Assembly: GCA_035945515.1 (NCBI GenBank)
Contig: DASZAE010000290.1
Coordinates: forward strand, 1 to 8,501
Length of the DNA stretch: 8,501 nt
From: RH2-MAG17b sp035945515
Lineage (GTDB): Bacteria > Acidobacteriota > Terriglobia > UBA7540
Direction of reading: 5' to 3'
The notes beneath the pieces are model-generated. The model was not told the origin of the DNA. It did no database searches and was given only the letters and a program-made list of their open reading frames with translations. The position numbers were made by a program, and so were the translations under genes. Shown here in pieces: positions 1 through 6,066 of the stretch; the first letter of the stretch is position 1; each line of letters opens with the position of its first letter.

Positions 1-7
1 TCGCTTT

Positions 8-13
8 CCTCCT
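8..13 (-). promoter_or_regulatory. Shine-Dalgarno of a divergent gene starting just outside the window
   Basis: On the - strand this reads AGGAGG, a perfect ribosome-binding core. Seven bases (AAAGCGA) separate it from the window edge, so a start codon would fall at or immediately past the edge. A TATACT hexamer lies upstream on the same strand (19-24) and could be its -10 box, though no good -35 is visible. The pairing with the + strand regulator gene 85 bp away is the usual arrangement of an IclR regulator and its target. The gene itself cannot be seen, so its identity is unknown. Confidence 0.5.
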
Positions 14-27
14 ATCGCAGTATAACC

Positions 28-56
28 TTAACTTCGGATGCTGACTGTGCTATTGT
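28..56 (+). promoter_or_regulatory. possible promoter of the IclR-family gene
   Basis: TTAACT (28-33) and TATTGT (51-56) are separated by exactly 17 bases. Each hexamer matches four of six sigma70 consensus positions, so this is a weak candidate. Transcription would begin near 63, giving a leader of about 36 nt before the ATG at 99. The -35 lies within a few bases of the putative - strand -10 (19-24), so one bound regulator could affect both directions. Confidence 0.3.
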
Positions 57-98
57 TCTCCTCTTGCGTCCGGCAGTCGACGGGGAGTATGGCAAACA

Positions 99-920
99 AT
101 GCAATCAAAGCTGAGGTTGGCTCGCAAGCCAGGCGCTCCAGCGGTTGGGGTGCTTACGAAGGTGCTGCGGCTTTTTGACGTCCTCCAACACAACCCGTCC
201 GGGATGAACCTGAAACAAATCAGCGAACAAACCCGCCTCAACAAGAGCACCGCATACCGCTTTCTGTCCCATCTTGAACGTGAAGGATACCTCGTGCGCG
301 ACGAGCGCGGCATCTATATGCTCGGAATGCGCCTGTTCGAGTTGGCGTCCGCTTCAAATCATCAATCGACCCTGCGCAAGGTGGCCGAACCTGTTCTCCG
401 TAACGTGCTCAAGGCCACCGGCGAAACGGTAAATCTGGGCGTGCTAGACGGGGTGATGGTGGTCTATGTGGCCGTGCTCGAAAGCACGCATGAATTCCGT
501 TTGGTCTCCCGCGTCGGAATGCACCGCCCTTTGTACGCCACCGCTTTGGGCAAGGCGCTTGCGGCTTTTCTTCCGGCTGGGCGGCGCGAGGAATTGCTGG
601 AGAGCATCCGCTTTCAGCCCTCAACCCCCAACACGGCCGCCAATATGACGCAGTTTGAGAAGGAACTCGATGGAGTCCGCGCTCGCGGTTTTGCGATTGA
701 CAACGAGGAAAGCTACCTCGGCGCGCGCTGCATCGCCGCGCCGATTCTTAACTCCGGCATGGAAGCGGAAGCCGCCATCAGCGTGTCGGGCCCAACCTCA
801 CGTGTAACAAAAGAACGCATTCCCGATTTTGCCGCCGCGCTGCGCGAGGCTGCGCACTCCATTTCCACCCGCATCGGCTTTTCCGCCCCGTTTGATCTTA
901 GCGCCAGCCAAACCAAATGA
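99..920 (+). CDS. IclR-family transcriptional regulator
   Basis: The protein has 273 residues, the normal size for a two-domain IclR regulator. Residues about 15-78 form the N-terminal winged helix-turn-helix, with the family-typical pattern LKQISEQTRLNKSTAYRFLSHLE (split: LKQISEQTRL, NKSTAYRFLSHLE). Residues about 90-262 form the effector-binding domain, marked by RPLYATALGKALAAF (143-157), GFAIDNEE and GARCIAAPI (197-216) and AISVSGPTSRVT (226-237). IclR proteins bind small metabolites and repress or activate catabolic operons, commonly a divergent neighbour. GGGGAG at 82-87 sits 11 bases before the chosen ATG. An ATG at 89 is out of frame and soon hits a stop. The effector cannot be named from sequence. 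The gene converges with the transpeptidase gene downstream. Confidence 0.95.
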   Translation: MQSKLRLARKPGAPAVGVLTKVLRLFDVLQHNPSGMNLKQISEQTRLNKSTAYRFLSHLEREGYLVRDERGIYMLGMRLFELASASNHQSTLRKVAEPVLRNVLKATGETVNLGVLDGVMVVYVAVLESTHEFRLVSRVGMHRPLYATALGKALAAFLPAGRREELLESIRFQPSTPNTAANMTQFEKELDGVRARGFAIDNEESYLGARCIAAPILNSGMEAEAAISVSGPTSRVTKERIPDFAAALREAAHSISTRIGFSAPFDLSASQTK

Positions 921-935
921 ATGTGTTATAGAAAG

Positions 936-959
936 ACGTCAGCCACGGCGGCCTGACGT
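936..959. terminator. hairpin between convergent genes, possible terminator
   Basis: ACGTCAG (936-942) and CTGACGT (953-959) form a perfect 7-bp stem with a 10-nt loop, starting 15 bases after the regulator stop codon. A second small hairpin follows, GCGCC (963-967) with GGCGC (975-979). Neither has a clean T-tract, so intrinsic termination is uncertain. Position between two convergent genes is the main support. The rest of 921-1060 shows no gene. Confidence 0.35.
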
Positions 960-1060
960 GTGGCGCCATGATTCGGCGCGTGAAATTTCAAATTTCTGAT
1001 TTGGGAATACGATGAAGAAGCGGGGCCCTCCCGCGGCATTGCTCGAAGCAGCCGCGACGC

Positions 1061-2461
1061 TTATTCTCCGCCCCGGTGGGCCAGCACAGTCGGGTGCGCG
1101 GTCTGCAGCGCCTCAGCCGACTGAACTCCGCCCGGCAGTAAGGACCGGTAAAGGTTTCCTGCGATCTCTGCCGCATGCGGGCCAAACATTTGCCGCCCCC
1201 CGCGCAGCATGACCACCACGACGTATCGCGGATGTTCTTCTTCCGAATAGGAGACAAACCAGCCCATGCGGCCGCCGTCTTCGCTACACGTGCCCGTTTT
1301 GCCAAAAATATCCTCTTCGGGGTTATAGGCGGAACGTGCCGTGCCATAAAGAACCGCAGCCGCCATCCCTTGCCGCACTTCGGAGATGTAGGGAACGAGG
1401 TTGGTGAGGACGCGCTTGATTTTAGGCGTAAACTGGGCGGCCTCTTCGGGCGTGCGTGGATATTGCAACCAGTAAAGCGTGCCGCCGTTGGCAATGGCGG
1501 AGACTAAGGCGGCCATTTGCAGCGGAGTTTGATCAATCCCTGTGCCGAAGCTAGTGAGCCGCCCCACGCCGCCGATGCTCTGGGGAGGCGGCGCTGATGG
1601 AAAAACACCTGACGATTCGTCCGGCAAATCAAGAGTGGCCTTTTGGCCATAACCAAGCTCTTCGGCAAACTCCTTCACGCGGTCAAAACCCAGCATTTCA
1701 CCAACTTCGGCGAAATACTGGTTGTCCGAATGAGCCAAAGCCTCGGTTAGATCAAGCCGCCGGCCAAACATGCCCATCAGCTTCGTGTTCAAGCTGATTA
1801 CGCCTTGATCGAGACCGGCCAAGGCAACCATGGGTTTTACTGTAGAGCAAGGAATGTACCCTCGGGTCAATGCAAGCTTCTGATTGACCATGGTGAGAAT
1901 CCGGCCCGTGTTGGGGTCGACTACCACAATTGACCCGTTCCAGTGTCCGAGCGCCTTTGCAGCCGCATCGCGGATGCTAGCCACGTCACCGCTGGCATCA
2001 TCTCCAAACGCCGGGTCGCTGCTAAAGGAGCTCACGCTCCACGGACTCCACACGAGCCGGCGATAAACCGCGCGGCGGTAAACTACGTGATGAGCACGCG
2101 AGCGGGTGTAACTCACCCGGCGCACGCTCCTCCGATGTGTGCTTGTACTCGCAGCCAGCTTCCGATGGGTCGTGGTCTGGGATGAGGCGCTATGCGTCGT
2201 CGGGTGATGAATGCTTTTCGAATGGGTAGACGCGGCAACACGACGTCGTGCGTGATGAACTCTCCGTCGATGGTGAAGAGTGTGATGGACTGCCGCTGTC
2301 TTTTTTGGCGCCGGAGTGGATGACGCGCTGCTTGCAGGTGGGTTCGTAGATTGTGGCGCCGATGCGCATGCCTTTAACGGCGCCTCAAAACAGATTACCG
2401 CAGCGATGAGTGCTGAAATAGCAACAAGGCTCGCCAGCCGTTTAACACTTCGTGATGCCAT
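1061..2461 (-). CDS. penicillin-binding protein, transpeptidase domain only, with basic low-complexity linker
   Basis: A 466-residue predicted extracytoplasmic enzyme that should cross-link or trim peptidoglycan. Residues 9-25 are hydrophobic (signal peptide or anchor); ACA at 31-33 could be a cleavage site. Residues about 59-137 are rich in His, Arg, Ser and Thr. The transpeptidase fold spans about 165-445 and keeps all three active-site motifs: STVK (206-209, catalytic Ser206), SDN (245-247) and KTG (388-390). There is no glycosyltransferase domain and no recognisable class B dimerisation domain, so it is shorter than PBP2 or FtsI. The ATG at 2461 was chosen because GGAGGGG lies 4 bases upstream and it opens directly onto the signal sequence. 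An in-frame ATG at 2545 would add 28 basic residues but lacks a ribosome site. It lies 109 bp downstream of recA on the same strand with no convincing promoter of its own. A penicillin-sensing or hydrolysing role is possible; the family assignment is firm. Confidence 0.9.
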   Translation of the reverse strand: MASRSVKRLASLVAISALIAAVICFEAPLKACASAPQSTNPPASSASSTPAPKKTAAVHHTLHHRRRVHHARRRVAASTHSKSIHHPTTHSASSQTTTHRKLAASTSTHRRSVRRVSYTRSRAHHVVYRRAVYRRLVWSPWSVSSFSSDPAFGDDASGDVASIRDAAAKALGHWNGSIVVVDPNTGRILTMVNQKLALTRGYIPCSTVKPMVALAGLDQGVISLNTKLMGMFGRRLDLTEALAHSDNQYFAEVGEMLGFDRVKEFAEELGYGQKATLDLPDESSGVFPSAPPPQSIGGVGRLTSFGTGIDQTPLQMAALVSAIANGGTLYWLQYPRTPEEAAQFTPKIKRVLTNLVPYISEVRQGMAAAVLYGTARSAYNPEEDIFGKTGTCSEDGGRMGWFVSYSEEEHPRYVVVVMLRGGRQMFGPHAAEIAGNLYRSLLPGGVQSAEALQTAHPTVLAHRGGE

Positions 2462-2465
2462 TCTA

Positions 2466-2472
2466 CCCCTCC
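2466..2472 (-). promoter_or_regulatory. ribosome-binding site that decides the transpeptidase start
   Basis: On the - strand GGAGGGG is followed by TAGA and then ATG at 2461, good spacing for initiation. No comparable site precedes the upstream in-frame ATG at 2545. Its first two G residues also form the base of the neighbouring hairpin. Confidence 0.7.
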
Positions 2473-2489
2473 GGCCCCGCCGGGGCTGG
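2471..2489 (-). other. GC-rich hairpin abutting the transpeptidase ribosome-binding site
   Basis: On the - strand GCCCC-GGC-GGGGC makes a 5-bp stem, extended by two outer C-G pairs across one A/C mismatch. It lies about 90 bp after the recA stop and its 3' edge overlaps the Shine-Dalgarno of the next gene. No T-tract follows, so a terminator is unlikely. It could weaken or modulate translation, or partly insulate the gene from recA. Confidence 0.35.
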
Positions 2490-2570
2490 GATTCACCCCT
2501 CTCGTGGGTCCTGGCGTGTACCCGCAAGCTGGGGAAATTAGACATGCAAACTAATATCGGCAGATATCGT

Positions 2571-3638
2571 TTATTTCTTTACCCGCGCTGCGCCGGCTGC
2601 CGCGCTTTCGGCCGCCGCGGAGTCGGCAGGCAGTGCCGGCAGATTCAAGGATTTGCGAACCTCAGTTTCAACCTTCTTGCGCAGCGCCTCGTTCTCAAGT
2701 AGAAGTTGTCTCGCGTTGTCGCGCCCCTGCCCGATGCGCTCACCCGCAAAAGAAAACCACGACCCGCTTTTTTCGAGGATATTCAGGCCCGCTGCGAGGT
2801 CGATCAGGTCGCCCTCTTTTGAAATCCCCACGCCATACATTATATCAAACTCAGCCTCGCGGAACGGCGCAGCCATCTTATTTTTCACCACTTTAACCTT
2901 CACGCGGTTGCCCACCACCCGGTCGGCGTCCTTGATTGACGCGATGCGCCGGATATCAATCCGGACCGAAGAATAAAACTTCAACGCCCGCCCGCCGGTA
3001 GTGGTTTCCGGGCTGCCAAACATCACTCCAATTTTTTCGCGGATCTGATTGATAAAAATCAGGCAGGTTTTGGATTTTGAAACAATTCCGGTAAGCTTGC
3101 GCATCGCCTGGGACATCAAACGGGCTTGCAAGCCCGGCATGGAATCCCCCATGTCTCCATCCAGCTCGGCCTTGGGCACGAGCGCCGCTACCGAATCAAT
3201 CACCAGCACGTCCACAGCATTCGAGCGAATCAGGGCCTCGGTGATTTCAAGCGCCTGCTCGCCATAATCCGGCTGCGAAACCAGCAGGTTATCTACGTCC
3301 ACGCCCAGCTTCTTAGCATAAATGGCGTCGAGCGCGTGCTCGGCGTCAACAAAGGCCGCCAGGCCGCCGCGCTTCTGCGCCTCGGCCACCACGTGCAAGG
3401 CAATGGTGGTTTTGCCGCTGGATTCTGGACCGTATATTTCCACCACCCGGCCGCGCGGCATTCCGCCCACGCCAAGCGCCGCGTCAAAAGAGAGCGCGCC
3501 CGTCGGAATCACATCCACCGGCACCAGGGCTTCTTTCGACCCGAGGCGCATGATCGAACCTTTGCCGAACTGCTTCTCGATCTGCACCATCGCCAGGTCG
3601 ACGGCCTTGTTGCGCTCTGTTATGCGGTCTTCAGGCAT
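2571..3638 (-). CDS. recA: RecA recombinase
   Basis: A 355-residue, full-length RecA: the ATP-dependent DNA strand-exchange protein of homologous recombination, which also activates LexA self-cleavage where LexA is present. Visible landmarks are Walker A GPESSGKT (70-77), the catalytic Glu100 in DAEHALD, Walker B VLVIDSV (144-150), loop L1 around 157-166, NQIR with the allosteric Gln198, and loop L2 around 205-217 (GSPETTTGGRALKF region). The C-terminal tail (about 336-355) is Ala-rich and ends RVKK, lacking the strongly acidic tail of the E. coli protein. AAGGA lies 12 bases before the ATG. A promoter candidate and a palindrome sit in the 87-bp gap before it, so it is probably transcribed independently of the dehydrogenase gene upstream. 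The transpeptidase gene follows on the same strand. Confidence 0.98.
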   Translation of the reverse strand: MPEDRITERNKAVDLAMVQIEKQFGKGSIMRLGSKEALVPVDVIPTGALSFDAALGVGGMPRGRVVEIYGPESSGKTTIALHVVAEAQKRGGLAAFVDAEHALDAIYAKKLGVDVDNLLVSQPDYGEQALEITEALIRSNAVDVLVIDSVAALVPKAELDGDMGDSMPGLQARLMSQAMRKLTGIVSKSKTCLIFINQIREKIGVMFGSPETTTGGRALKFYSSVRIDIRRIASIKDADRVVGNRVKVKVVKNKMAAPFREAEFDIMYGVGISKEGDLIDLAAGLNILEKSGSWFSFAGERIGQGRDNARQLLLENEALRKKVETEVRKSLNLPALPADSAAAESAAAGAARVKK

Positions 3639-3663
3639 AAATGTGTTGTTTCCTTATCCAGAA

Positions 3664-3679
3664 ATTTCGCTGCCGAAAT
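3664..3679. promoter_or_regulatory. palindrome over the recA promoter, candidate operator
   Basis: ATTTCG and CGAAAT form perfect 6-bp arms around a 4-base centre. One arm is the candidate -10 hexamer and the other lies in the spacer, an ideal place for a repressor to block transcription. It matches neither the E. coli LexA box (CTGT-N8-ACAG) nor the Gram-positive one (GAAC-N4-GTTC), although it shares the 4-base spacing of the latter. LexA control of recA is common, so an SOS operator is a reasonable but unproven guess. Confidence 0.35.
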
Positions 3680-3692
3680 CAAAAGCAGTCAA
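3664..3692 (-). promoter_or_regulatory. putative recA promoter
   Basis: On the - strand TTGACT (3687-3692) has five of six -35 consensus bases. At 17-bp spacing the hexamer CGAAAT (3664-3669) matches only three of six -10 positions, so the promoter may be weak or need help. Transcription would start near 3657, about 19 bases before the recA ATG. It lies wholly between the dehydrogenase stop and recA. Confidence 0.4.
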
Positions 3693-3725
3693 TACCTTTT
3701 GCCCATCTTATCATCACCATCCCGC

Positions 3726-4595
3726 TCAGTGGTACTCATAAAACCCTCGTCCGCTCTTGCGTCCCAGTCTCCCCGCGCACACCATTTTTTCGAGCAGCGG
3801 GCAGGGGCGGTATTTCGAGTCGCGGAAGCCTTCGTAAAGGACCTTCATGATATCGAGGCAGACGTCGAGGCCGATGAAGTCGGCAAGCTCGAGCGGCCCC
3901 ATCGGATGGTTCATGCCCAATTTCATCACGCCGTCCACGGCCTCCGGCGCGGCCACGCCTTCCATCACCGCATAAACAGCTTCGTTAATCATCGGCATCA
4001 GGACGCGGTTTGAGACGAAGCCAGGATAGTCGTTGACGCTCACCGGCGTCTTGCCTAGCGCCACCGCCAGAGCGCGGGCCGCTTCGAGGGTCTCAGGCGT
4101 GGTCTCGATTCCCGCCACCACCTCCACCAGTTTCATCACGGGCACGGGATTAAAGAAATGTAGGCCTGCGAATCGCTCGGGCCGCCCTGTAGCGGCGGCA
4201 AGGCGGGTAATTGAGATCGACGACGTGTTGGAAGTGAATATAACCTCAGCCCGGCAGACAGGGGCGAGCCGGCGGAAAACCTCAGCCTTGACCTCAAAGC
4301 TTTCCGTGACAGCTTCAATGACGAAATCCGCGCGGGCAAGCTCATCAAAGTGGCGAGCGACGGTGAGGCGTCCGATCGCCTTCTCCTTTGCTTCCGATGT
4401 AAGGCGTTCTTTTTCGACATCACGGGCAAGGCCGCCCGCGATGCTCTCCGGGGCCGATTCGAGCGCCTTCTGGGAAGAATCGGCGAGCAGAACCGAGTAG
4501 CCCGCGCGCAGAAGCGTGTGCGCGATGCCGCGCCCCATCGTGCCCGCGCCGATCACGGCTACGGAGTGAATAGAGTTATTCATCGATTGGGTCAT
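3726..4595 (-). CDS. hbd: 3-hydroxyacyl-CoA (3-hydroxybutyryl-CoA) dehydrogenase
   Basis: A 289-residue single-domain-type enzyme that interconverts L-3-hydroxyacyl-CoA and 3-ketoacyl-CoA with NAD(P). The N-terminal Rossmann fold carries GAGTMG (16-21) and Asp39 at the end of the second strand. SNTSS (122-126), catalytic His146 in GLHFFNP, Glu158 and Asn196 in SNR complete the active site. The C-terminal helical domain contains NHPMGPLELADFIGLD (229-244). Size and motifs fit short-chain Hbd/PaaH rather than a multidomain FadB. The thiolase gene, 192 bp upstream on the same strand, supplies the preceding step. The ATG at 4595 has GGTGAGG just upstream, contributed by the end of a REP-like element, and itself lies in the element's flanking direct repeat. 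An ATG at 4583 (MNNS) may be the older start. Substrate chain length cannot be read from sequence. Confidence 0.94.
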   Translation of the reverse strand: MTQSMNNSIHSVAVIGAGTMGRGIAHTLLRAGYSVLLADSSQKALESAPESIAGGLARDVEKERLTSEAKEKAIGRLTVARHFDELARADFVIEAVTESFEVKAEVFRRLAPVCRAEVIFTSNTSSISITRLAAATGRPERFAGLHFFNPVPVMKLVEVVAGIETTPETLEAARALAVALGKTPVSVNDYPGFVSNRVLMPMINEAVYAVMEGVAAPEAVDGVMKLGMNHPMGPLELADFIGLDVCLDIMKVLYEGFRDSKYRPCPLLEKMVCAGRLGRKSGRGFYEYH

Positions 4596-4596
4596 T
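4589..4596 (+). repeat. left copy of 8-bp direct repeat flanking the REP-like pair
   Basis: GGGTCATT here is repeated exactly at 4719-4726, on the far side of the inverted pair. The shared TCATT part lies outside the element on both sides, like a target-site duplication, while the GGG part of the right copy overlaps the element end. The CAT within this copy is the complement of the dehydrogenase ATG at 4595. Confidence 0.45.
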
Positions 4597-4598
4597 GG

Positions 4599-4721
4599 CC
4601 CTCACCCGGCTCGCTCCGCTCGCCACCCTCTCCCACCGGGAGAGGGCTGGAAAGAAAGGGATGGTTTGCCCTCGCTCCGCGAGCGGGGAGAGGGTGCCCG
4701 GCGTAGGAGGGCGGGTGAGGG
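4599..4721. repeat. REP-like inverted pair between thiolase and dehydrogenase genes
   Basis: Two units face each other. The left is CCCTCACCCG (4599-4608), 15 variable bases, then CACCCTCTCCC (4624-4634). The right is the same architecture inverted: GGGAGAGGGTG (4686-4696), 15 variable bases, CGGGTGAGGG (4712-4721). Conserved ends with equal-length divergent middles are seen directly. Inside, CCCTCTCCC-ACC-GGGAGAGGG (4626-4646) is a perfect 9-bp hairpin, and CTCGCTC-CGC-GAGCGGG is another (around 4671-4687). Such CCCTCACCC/CCCTCTCCC sequences resemble dispersed REP-type repeats of many GC-rich genomes, but copy number here is unknown. In mRNA the hairpins could stabilise, attenuate or process the thiolase-dehydrogenase transcript. 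Confidence 0.75.
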
Positions 4722-4726
4722 TCATT
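4719..4726 (+). repeat. right copy of 8-bp direct repeat flanking the REP-like pair
   Basis: GGGTCATT, identical to 4589-4596. The first three bases are also the end of the right REP-like unit. A chance match of this length at both borders is possible, since the GGG part is shared with the element. Confidence 0.45.
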
Positions 4727-4730
4727 TTCA

Positions 4731-4753
4731 TGCTTTGCGAGTGACACAAAGCA
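4731..4753. other. 7-bp hairpin downstream of the thiolase gene
   Basis: TGCTTTG (4731-4737) and CAAAGCA (4747-4753) form a perfect stem with a 9-nt loop, 35 bases after the thiolase stop codon. No T-tract follows in the - direction, so a classical terminator is not supported. Together with the REP-like hairpins it makes the whole 192-bp gap strongly structured as RNA. Confidence 0.35.
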
Positions 4754-4787
4754 ATATGACAAACTCCTCATAATGACGGCCTTTGCA

Positions 4788-5975
4788 TCAGTGATTCAAT
4801 GTTTCCACGGCCAGCGCCACGGCATTTCCGCCACCTAGGCACAATGCCGCAATCCCGCGACGGGCGTTGCGCTGAGCCATTGCATAGAGGAGCGTTACCA
4901 GGATGCGCGCGCCGGAAGCGCCAATCGGATGCCCGAGGGCCACTGCGCCGCCGTTAACATTCGTTTTTGCGGAGTCGAGTCCAAGCTGCTCGATCACAGC
5001 CAGCGCCTGTACTGCAAAGGCTTCGTTCAGCTCAATGAGATCAACCTCTTCCAGTTTCCAGCCGGTCTTTTTGAGCAGCGACCGCACGGCCGTCACCGGC
5101 GCCATCATCACCCACTTAGGTTCAACGCCGCTCACCGCCTGCGCGACGATGCGCGCCATCACTTTGCCGCCCAGTTCTTTGGCCTTCTCTTGAGAGGTCA
5201 CGATCAGCGCCGCCGCGCCGTCATTAGTTCCGGGAGCATTGCCCGCGGTCACCGTGCCGTCGCGCTTAAACACCGGCTTCAGCTTCGCCAAAGCTTCGAG
5301 TGAAGTGTCGGCGCGCGGAGATTCGTCGGTGGTAAACGCAATGACATCGCCCTTCTTCTGTGGAACCGCGACGGGGATAATCTGATCCTTGAAGCGGCAA
5401 CTTTTGATGGCATCCGAGGCGCGGCGATGGCTTTCGAGCGCGTATTCATCCTGACGCTGGCGCGAGATGTTGTATTTTTCCGCCACCAGTTCGGCCGTCA
5501 TGCCCATGTGGAAGTCTTCGTAAACGTCCCACAAGCCGTCGTGAACCATCGAGTCCACCAGCTTCGCATCGCCAATGCGGTGGCCCTGCCGGAGGTCGGG
5601 CAGCAGATAAGGCGCGTTGGTCATGGACTCCATTCCGCCCGCCACCACAATCTCCGAATTTCCTGTCTCGACGGCTTGAGCGGCGAGTGCCACGGCTTTC
5701 AATCCCGAGCCGCACACCTTGTTGATGGTCATCGCGGCCACGCGATTGTCCAGGCCGCCTTTCAATCCGGCCTGCCGCGCCGGATTTTGACCAAGCCCCG
5801 CGGGCAGCACGTTGCCCATAATGATCTCGTCCACCTGGGATGACTCGATGCCGGCGCGCCGCACCGCTTCCCGCACCACGCACGCGCCTAGCTCAACCGC
5901 CGAGAGCGGCGAAAGCGATCCTTGAAATTTTCCAATAGGAGTGCGCACGGCGCTGATAATTACGGGATTATTCAT
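4788..5975 (-). CDS. acetyl-CoA acetyltransferase (thiolase)
   Basis: A 395-residue thiolase, the usual length for biosynthetic acetoacetyl-CoA thiolases (AtoB/PhaA/ThlA type). It condenses two acetyl-CoA to acetoacetyl-CoA or runs in reverse to cleave 3-ketoacyl-CoA. The nucleophile Cys88 lies in NKVCGSGLKAV, NEAF is at 317-320, His349 in GHPIGASGAR, and the second catalytic cysteine Cys379 in CLGGG. The ATG at 5975 gives the family-typical start MNNPVIISAVRTPIGKF. An in-frame GTG at 6002 would add nine residues but coincides with the predicted transcription start, so it is rejected. The 3-hydroxyacyl-CoA dehydrogenase follows on the same strand. The pair could serve butyryl-CoA or polyhydroxybutyrate-type metabolism, or beta-oxidation. 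No other genes of these routes are in view, so direction remains open. Confidence 0.95.
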   Translation of the reverse strand: MNNPVIISAVRTPIGKFQGSLSPLSAVELGACVVREAVRRAGIESSQVDEIIMGNVLPAGLGQNPARQAGLKGGLDNRVAAMTINKVCGSGLKAVALAAQAVETGNSEIVVAGGMESMTNAPYLLPDLRQGHRIGDAKLVDSMVHDGLWDVYEDFHMGMTAELVAEKYNISRQRQDEYALESHRRASDAIKSCRFKDQIIPVAVPQKKGDVIAFTTDESPRADTSLEALAKLKPVFKRDGTVTAGNAPGTNDGAAALIVTSQEKAKELGGKVMARIVAQAVSGVEPKWVMMAPVTAVRSLLKKTGWKLEEVDLIELNEAFAVQALAVIEQLGLDSAKTNVNGGAVALGHPIGASGARILVTLLYAMAQRNARRGIAALCLGGGNAVALAVETLNH

Positions 5976-6006
5976 CACTGAAACCTGAGGCGTTAAACTC
6001 ACGGCG

Positions 6007-6036
6007 ATTATAGGCGCTCGCTTTCGGGCAAGTCAA
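6007..6036 (-). promoter_or_regulatory. strong sigma70-type promoter of the thiolase gene
   Basis: On the - strand TTGACT (6031-6036), an 18-base spacer and a perfect TATAAT (6007-6012). Transcription would start near 6000, leaving a leader of about 25 nt to the ATG at 5975. This is the best consensus promoter in the window and argues for high or constitutive expression of the thiolase unless a repressor acts. Confidence 0.75.
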
Positions 6037-6047
6037 GAAAAGGGGAT

Positions 6048-6066
6048 CATCGTTCGATGCTATAGC
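6048..6066. promoter_or_regulatory. paired palindromes upstream of the thiolase promoter, candidate operator
   Basis: CATCG-TT-CGATG (6048-6059) and the perfect 8-bp palindrome GCTATAGC (6059-6066) lie side by side, starting 12 bases upstream of the thiolase -35. A further inverted repeat, CCGCCA (6075-6080) with TGGCGG (6097-6102), follows. The position suits an activator site for the thiolase gene, and they also lie upstream of the divergent deacetylase gene. No known regulator motif is recognised, and short palindromes arise by chance. Confidence 0.3.

Noticed and set aside
988..1494. Open frame of 168 codons on the - strand in another frame of the PBP gene
   Set aside because: It overlaps the KTG-containing end of the transpeptidase, whose frame is intact, so it is not evidence of a frameshift.
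2554..2567. ATATC-GGCA-GATAT inverted repeat just after recA, similar in core to the recA-promoter palindrome
   Set aside because: Arms are only 5 bp and AT-rich, and the two sites differ in arm sequence and length; the shared TCGGCAG is probably chance.
3126..4013. Long open frame (295 codons) on the + strand
   Set aside because: It runs antisense through recA, the intergenic gap and hbd, both of which have clear family motifs. The length reflects GC-rich codon bias, and the translation shows no domain.
4599..4721. CRISPR repeat or transposon end
   Set aside because: There are only two units in inverted, not direct, orientation, with no spacers and no transposase in the window; a REP-like pair fits better.
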